NCBI GenBank assembly: GCA_005503165.1
Contig: SCNT01000016.1
Coordinates: 27,336 to 91,335, forward strand
Direction of reading: 5' to 3'
Length of the DNA: 64,000 nucleotides
DNA from: Sphingomonadaceae bacterium 3R27E2-A
GTDB taxonomy: Bacteria > Pseudomonadota > Alphaproteobacteria > Sphingomonadales > Sphingomonadaceae
The notes beneath the pieces are model-generated. The model saw only the letters and a list, made by a program, of their open reading frames with translations, was not told the origin of the DNA and searched no databases. Both the position numbers and the translations under genes were made by a program. Shown here in pieces: positions 60,073 through 64,000 of the stretch; position 1 is the stretch's first letter; each line of letters starts with the position of its first letter.

Positions 60073-60498
60073 ATGGCAAAACAATATTGGCTGATGAAAT
60101 CCGAACCCGACGCCTATGCGTGGGAAACGCTGGTCAAGGACGGCAAGGGCATGTGGGACGGGGTGCGCAATCACACCGCCAAGCTCAACATGATGGCGAT
60201 GAAGGTCGGCGACGAGGCGCTCTTCTATCACAGCAATATCGGCAAGGAATGCGTCGGGATCATGGAGATCGTCGAGGAGCATTCGCCCGATCCGACCGCC
60301 GACGAGGGATCGCCGTGGGTGATCGTGCGCGTCGCGCCGGTGCGCGCGCTCAAGCATCCGGTGACGCTGGCGGCGATCAAGGCCGACCCCAAGCTCGCCG
60401 ACATGGACCTCATTCGCCAGTCGCGGCTGTCGGTCGGGCGCGTCACGCCCGCCGAGTGGAAACATATATTGAAGAAGTCGGAAAAGCCCGGGGGCTGA
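60073..60498 (+). CDS. EVE domain-containing protein
   Basis: The 141-residue protein is a single EVE (PUA-like) domain: YWLMKSEPDAYAW, WDGVRNHTAKLNMMAMKVGD, ALFYHSNIGKECVGIMEIV and MDLIRQSRLSVGRVTPAEW. EVE domains bind modified bases in DNA or RNA through an aromatic cage; the stand-alone bacterial form (thymocyte Thy28-like) has no settled role. It lies between a divergent oxygenase gene and a convergent PilZ gene, only 3 bp from the latter's stop. Confidence 0.92.
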   Translation: MAKQYWLMKSEPDAYAWETLVKDGKGMWDGVRNHTAKLNMMAMKVGDEALFYHSNIGKECVGIMEIVEEHSPDPTADEGSPWVIVRVAPVRALKHPVTLAAIKADPKLADMDLIRQSRLSVGRVTPAEWKHILKKSEKPGG

Positions 60499-60501
60499 GC
60501 G

Positions 60502-60834
60502 TCAGCCCTTGAGGCGGCTCAGCGTCGCCTGCATATGCTGTGCGACCGACGGGTGGAGCGGCGACACGAACTCGCAGCCGAAGCCGATGCCCTCGTTGCG
60601 GCGCACCACCGCCTCGATCGCCTGCAGCCCGGGCAGGTTGACCCACACATGCATGCCGATGCGCAGCCGCGCGAAGGTGACGACGCGGAACCCCGTCGCC
60701 GACAGGTCGAACAGTTCGACGTCGAAGGGATTGCACCCCGCCTCGCGCATGCGGGCGCGGCCGCCGACCTGGGTGCGTTCGTCGCGGCGCGCCTGGCCGC
60801 CATCCTTGATAGTGAAATTGGGCTGGTACGTCAC
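60502..60834 (-). CDS. PilZ domain protein, probable c-di-GMP receptor
   Basis: The 110-residue single-domain protein has both c-di-GMP contact motifs: RxxxR (Arg16-Arg20 in RRDER) and DxSxxG (DLSATG, 43-48), then VWVNLPGLQAIEAVVRRNEGIGFGCEF. It should bind c-di-GMP and pass the signal to an unknown partner. Together with the GGDEF-EAL protein it gives the window a maker/breaker and a reader of the messenger, although they are 8 kb apart and not cotranscribed. Confidence 0.9.
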   Translation of the reverse strand: MTYQPNFTIKDGGQARRDERTQVGGRARMREAGCNPFDVELFDLSATGFRVVTFARLRIGMHVWVNLPGLQAIEAVVRRNEGIGFGCEFVSPLHPSVAQHMQATLSRLKG

Positions 60835-60953
60835 GGTCCGCTGCGTCCCATAGAAGGTGGAGCGGCCATCACTAGGCGCCGATGCTTTCCGCGGCGTAAA
60901 CGGACGTCGTAAATTTCCTTAATCATGGGGTTATTCGTCCCGCGGCGGGACGC

Positions 60954-61136
60954 TTATTTGTCCCAGGGCGATTTTTCGGCGTCGCGGCTGCGGTTGCCGT
61001 GCGATTCTTCATAGGCGCGATCGGCGGCGCGGTCGGCCGCGACGATCACCCCCGCGCCCATCATGCCGCAGCCGACGAAACCGAGGATGGTCAGGCAACC
61101 GAGCCCCATCAGGATCGAACGGACGATATCGGTCAT
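60954..61136 (-). CDS. small membrane protein, hypothetical
   Basis: The 60-residue product has one strong membrane segment (about 8-33: ILMGLGCLTILGFVGCGMMG) and a charged C-terminal tail DRAADRAYEESHGNRSRDAE. Two glycine-cysteine pairs are in the membrane part, one resembling a lipobox (FVGC). I recognise no family. It lies between arfB and PilZ on the same strand as both. Confidence 0.55.
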   Translation of the reverse strand: MTDIVRSILMGLGCLTILGFVGCGMMGAGVIVAADRAADRAYEESHGNRSRDAEKSPWDK

Positions 61137-61195
61137 CGCTGGGGCCCCGTGCTGAACACGGGAGCGGGACTAGCCCGGCAGGGTAAAGATCGGGT

Positions 61196-61597
61196 TTACT
61201 CTGTCGGGCGGACGCGGCCGCGGCCGGCCTTCACCGCGCTGCGCGCCTTCTTGCCGTCGACGCGGCGCGCTTTCGCGGCCTTGCTCGGCTTGGTCCTGAT
61301 GCGCTTTTCGGGGCGGATCAGCGCCTGGTCGACCAGCGCGTTCAGCCGCGCGCGGGCGTCGGCGCGGTTCGCCTCCTGCGTGCGATACTGGCGCGCGAGG
61401 ATGATGAGTTCGCCGTCGGCCGTCATTCTGCTGCCCGCGAGCGTTTTCAGCCGGCGATAGGCGTCCGGGGCCAGCCCGAGCGCGAAGACGTCGACACGCA
61501 GCTGGCACGCGGTCGCGACCTTGTTGACATTCTGGCCGCCGGGGCCCGACCCGGCGAGGAACTTCTCGCTGATCGCGGCCTCCGGAATATCAGCCAC
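61196..61597 (-). CDS. arfB: alternative ribosome-rescue factor ArfB (peptidyl-tRNA hydrolase)
   Basis: The 133-residue protein has a short catalytic domain with the GGQ motif (20-22, in GSGPGGQNVNKV) and a basic disordered tail (KAARRVDGKKARSAVKAGRG-like stretch), the structure used by ArfB/YaeJ to enter the empty mRNA channel of stalled ribosomes and release the nascent chain. It is too short to be RF1 or RF2. It overlaps the RluA-type gene upstream by eight bases. Confidence 0.93.
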   Translation of the reverse strand: MADIPEAAISEKFLAGSGPGGQNVNKVATACQLRVDVFALGLAPDAYRRLKTLAGSRMTADGELIILARQYRTQEANRADARARLNALVDQALIRPEKRIRTKPSKAAKARRVDGKKARSAVKAGRGRVRPTE

Positions 61598-62273
61598 GCG
61601 TCGGCTCCGCGCCCTCGGGCGCGGCGAAGCCCAGCGCGGCGAAGCGTTCGGGGAAGGGCGCCTCGGCGATCACCGGCGGCTTGGCGCCGCGCGCGATTTC
61701 GAGGCGTTCGGCGTGGAGCAGCGTCTGACCCTTGGGACCGCCGCGGCCGTAGACCGGATCGCCGAGGATCGGGAAACCCAGCCCTTCGAGCGCATGGACG
61801 CGCAGTTGGTGCGTGCGGCCGGTTTCGGGGCGGAAGCGGACGAGGGTGCAGGCGCCGGCGGTCGCGAGGACTTCCCAATGCGAGCGCGCGGGCTTGCCGC
61901 CCGGATCGCCCGCCATCCGCCAGCCCGCTTCGCGCGTCGAGCGCTTCGCGAGCGGCAGGTCGATCGTGCCGCTGGCATCCCGCGGGATGCCGTCGAGGAT
62001 CGCGAGATAGCTCTTCTGCGCCTCGCGTCCTTCGAAGGCGGCGCCGAAGCGCTTGTGCGCCTTGGGATTGCGCGCGAGCAGCAGGCAGCCCGAGGTGTCG
62101 CGGTCGAGCCGGTGCACCGCGAGCGGCCAGCGCTGGAAGCCGAAACGCAGCGAATCGAGATGATTCTCGAGGCTGAGACTGCCGTCGCGTGGCGGGTCAA
62201 CGGGCAGGCCCGCAGGCTTGTCGACGACGATCGCTTCGCCGTCGAGGAACAGGATATGGTCGGTGAGCAACAT
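61590..62273 (-). CDS. RluA-family pseudouridine synthase
   Basis: The 227-residue protein has the catalytic HRLDRDTSGCLLLA motif (Asp57), VVDKPAGLPV at the N terminus, and RFRPETGRTHQLRVH followed by GFPILGDPVYG. It lacks an S4 domain, as in the short RluA/TruC-type enzymes acting on rRNA or tRNA. The exact target is not readable. The start at ATG 62273 fits; arfB follows with an eight-base overlap, so the two translation-related genes form one operon. Confidence 0.92.
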   Translation of the reverse strand: MLLTDHILFLDGEAIVVDKPAGLPVDPPRDGSLSLENHLDSLRFGFQRWPLAVHRLDRDTSGCLLLARNPKAHKRFGAAFEGREAQKSYLAILDGIPRDASGTIDLPLAKRSTREAGWRMAGDPGGKPARSHWEVLATAGACTLVRFRPETGRTHQLRVHALEGLGFPILGDPVYGRGGPKGQTLLHAERLEIARGAKPPVIAEAPFPERFAALGFAAPEGAEPTRG

Positions 62274-62328
62274 CGGCGGCCTATAGGCGATGCGGCGTGA
62301 CACGCCAATGGCGTCGCTTTTTATTTGG

Positions 62329-62475
62329 TTCGCGCGAAGACGCAAAGACGCGAAGAGGATGGCTTGGGCCGAAAGGCCCCCTATTCAGCGACGTTGCTGG
62401 TTCCCGAAGCGGGGCGATGGAGCGCCGCTTCGCGGCAAAGGCCAACATCTTCGCGCCTTCGCGTCTTCGCGTGAA
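62329..62475. repeat. inverted repeat of the TTCGCGCGAAGACGCAAAGA type
   Basis: The arms 62329-62355 and 62449-62475 are inverted copies matching at about 24 of 27 bases. Between them are CGGGGC/GCCCCG-like and GCCGCTTCGCGGC hairpins. It lies between the RluA-type start and the dioxygenase stop. Confidence 0.7.
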
Positions 62476-62476
62476 A

Positions 62477-63283
62477 TCATTCGCCGCCGAAGGCGTAGGC
62501 ATCCATCGCGAGCAGGCCGTAGGTCGTGCTGGCGTGGAGGCGTTCCGCCGCGAACGGCATGCCGCCCGCGCCCATGGCGACGAACAGCGGCAGGATATGA
62601 TCCGGCGTCGGATGATTGTCTTCGCCGTGCGGCGCGCGCTCGACCGCGTGCAGCACATCGTCGATCGCGCCCGCGGCCATGCGCTCGGCGACCCAGCCGG
62701 TGAAGCCGGTGACCCATGCCGGCGCAGGGGCGTCGATCGGCAGGCGCGACGAGAAGAGCGCGCGGAGATTATGCGTGATGCTGCCCGATCCGACGATCAG
62801 CACGCCCTCGTGGCGCAAGGGGGCGAGCGCCTGGCCGAGGGCGAAATGCCATTCGGGCGGGGCGTTCGACGCGATCGAGAGCTGGACGACGGTGATGTCG
62901 GCTTGCGGATAGGTGAGCGAGAGCGGCACCCACGCGCCATGGTCGAGGCCGCGGTCGGGATCGGCGGTCACCTTCAGGCCATGCGCACCGAGCAACTCGA
63001 CGATTTGCGCCGCGAGCGCCGGATCACCCGGCGCGGGATAGCGCATCGCGAAGAGTTCGTCGGGGAAACCGCCGAAGTCGTGGATCGTCGGCGGCTGCGG
63101 CGACGATGTCACAGTAGCTCGGCCGCCCTGATAGGCCGCATCATGATGCGCCGACACCATCAGGATCGCGCGCGGGCGCGGCAATTGGGCACCCAGCCCG
63201 GCGAGGAAGGTCCTTGCCGGGCTGGGCTCGAGCGCCATCATCGGCGAGCCGTGCGAAACGAAAAGGCTCGGGAGACGGCGCAT
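62477..63283 (-). CDS. LigB-type extradiol dioxygenase (4,5-DOPA dioxygenase family)
   Basis: The 268-residue protein has FVSHGSPMMAL (metal His), SAHHDA (metal His), TIHDFGGFPDELFAMRYPAPG, LDHGAWVPL and VGSGSITHNL, the signature of the YgiD/DODA family that opens catechol rings such as 4,5-DOPA with a divalent metal. It may act on a lignin- or amino acid-derived catechol. It follows azoR with a 4 bp gap, so both are probably one transcript. Confidence 0.9.
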   Translation of the reverse strand: MRRLPSLFVSHGSPMMALEPSPARTFLAGLGAQLPRPRAILMVSAHHDAAYQGGRATVTSSPQPPTIHDFGGFPDELFAMRYPAPGDPALAAQIVELLGAHGLKVTADPDRGLDHGAWVPLSLTYPQADITVVQLSIASNAPPEWHFALGQALAPLRHEGVLIVGSGSITHNLRALFSSRLPIDAPAPAWVTGFTGWVAERMAAGAIDDVLHAVERAPHGEDNHPTPDHILPLFVAMGAGGMPFAAERLHASTTYGLLAMDAYAFGGE

Positions 63284-63287
63284 CGGA

Positions 63288-63884
63288 TCAGGCCGCCTGC
63301 TGCAGGGCGTCGATCGACGCGGTCGCGCGGGCGATCGCTTCGCCGTCCATCATCTGCTGGTCGGCGGCGATGATCGCGACGTCCGTGATGCCCACGAAGC
63401 CGAGCACATGGCGAAGATAGCCGGTTGCGAAATCATGGTCGCCGCCGACCGGCACGCCGCCCGAGGCGACCACCAGATAGGCCTTCTTGCCCTTGAGCAG
63501 CCCCTCGGGGCCGGTCTCGGTGTAGCGGAAGGTGCGGCGCGCGCGCGCGATCAGGTCGACCCAGGCCTTGAGCGACGCGGGGATCGCGAAATTATAGACC
63601 GGCACGCCGATGACGATGGTGTCGGCGGCCTCGAGCTCGGCGATCAGCTCGTCCGAGGCGGCGAGCGCGGCGCGCTGGTCGTCGCTGCGTTCGGTTTCGT
63701 CGGTGAAATTGGCGCCGACCCAGGCTTCGGTGAGCAGCGCGGGCGGGGTGAGTGCGAGGTCGCGGCGCGTGACCGCGGCGCCGTAACCCTGTTCGACCAG
63801 GCGGGCGACGAGCTGGTCGGTCAGCTGGCGGGTGGTCGAACCGGCGTTGCGGGCCGAGGCGTCGATGCGAAGGATATGGGACAT
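63288..63884 (-). CDS. azoR: FMN-dependent NADH:quinone oxidoreductase / azoreductase AzoR
   Basis: The 198-residue flavodoxin-fold enzyme has HILRIDASARNAGSTTRQL (FMN phosphate loop), IGVPVYNFAIPASLKAWVD and the GGVPVGGDHDFATGYLRHVLGF block of AzoR. It reduces quinones and azo compounds with NADH in the cytosol. AAGGAG is seven bases before ATG 63884. The sequence upstream of the start is repeated in perfect inverted form to the end of the window. It is followed by the extradiol dioxygenase gene after 4 bp. Confidence 0.92.
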   Translation of the reverse strand: MSHILRIDASARNAGSTTRQLTDQLVARLVEQGYGAAVTRRDLALTPPALLTEAWVGANFTDETERSDDQRAALAASDELIAELEAADTIVIGVPVYNFAIPASLKAWVDLIARARRTFRYTETGPEGLLKGKKAYLVVASGGVPVGGDHDFATGYLRHVLGFVGITDVAIIAADQQMMDGEAIARATASIDALQQAA

Positions 63885-63886
63885 GA

Positions 63887-64000
63887 GATTGCTCCTTGGA
63901 CTTGAACGGGAATGAAGGGGGGTGCCGCGAGTTCGGGGACCGGGGGAAGGGTGAACTCGCGGCACCCCCCTTCATTCCCGTTCAAGTCCAAGGAGCAATC
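63887..64000. repeat. perfect 48 bp inverted repeat at the right edge of the window
   Basis: Positions 63887-63934 and 63953-64000 are perfect reverse complements around an 18-base spacer. The left arm includes the azoR ribosome site, so the right arm ends with a mirror-image site (CCAAGGAGCAATC). The symmetry may continue beyond the window. It is either a symmetrical divergent promoter or a fold-back artefact. Confidence 0.9.

Overview
The window is a 64 kb piece of a high-GC alphaproteobacterial chromosome, most likely from the Sphingomonadaceae and possibly Sphingopyxis. This rests on AddAB instead of RecBCD, a DivL-type pseudo-histidine kinase, a DUF1192 protein, a GlnB-GlnA pair, very GC-rich codon use, and several families of dispersed intergenic hairpin repeats. 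The genus is an inference; no rRNA or tRNA gene is visible.

Layout. 1-7 kb: the end of an unidentified gene, an HxlR regulator divergent from a short-chain dehydrogenase, an OmpA-like protein, AMP nucleosidase with a second dehydrogenase, a peroxiredoxin, YqgE and a small TPR protein. 7-20.4 kb: ahcY, then a tightly packed operon divL-tsaE-amgK-murU (cell-cycle signalling, tRNA t6A modification, peptidoglycan sugar recycling), followed by addB-addA-trxA (double-strand break repair and thioredoxin). 20.4-27.4 kb: argJ, an aldehyde dehydrogenase, two secreted peptidases and a lipoprotein. 27.6-35.3 kb: glnA-glnB nitrogen control, a PQQ-dependent quinohemoprotein alcohol dehydrogenase, methionine aminopeptidase and ClpA. 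35.3-46.2 kb: small lipoproteins, quinone oxidoreductase, glutathione transferase, a HAD phosphatase coupled to a DUF2855 protein, DUF488, a VIT-family transporter, a Phd-PIN toxin-antitoxin pair, an SMP-30 lactonase, a 2-oxoglutarate oxygenase-like protein and a succinate-semialdehyde dehydrogenase. 46.3-50.7 kb: a FolM-like reductase with folB, an acetyltransferase, and a DUF1285-Nudix-cca operon. 50.6-64 kb: a GGDEF-EAL protein, parC, an M20 peptidase with a small mobile element at its 3' end, lipid-related membrane proteins, an isopenicillin-N-synthase-like oxygenase, EVE and PilZ proteins, RluA-type synthase with ArfB, an extradiol dioxygenase and AzoR.

Most genes are ordinary housekeeping genes. 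The unusual material lies mostly between genes: ten copies of a long nested-hairpin repeat bounded by CCTCCC/GGGAGG ends, two of which carry the same 47 bp double-hairpin module in opposite orientation with a compensatory base-pair change; a second repeat family with two copies; a 268 bp MITE-like element with perfect 33 bp terminal inverted repeats that supplies the stop codon of a peptidase; and a perfect 48 bp inverted repeat on the window's right edge that may be natural or an assembly fold-back. I found no CRISPR array, prophage, integron or clearly undescribed defence system.
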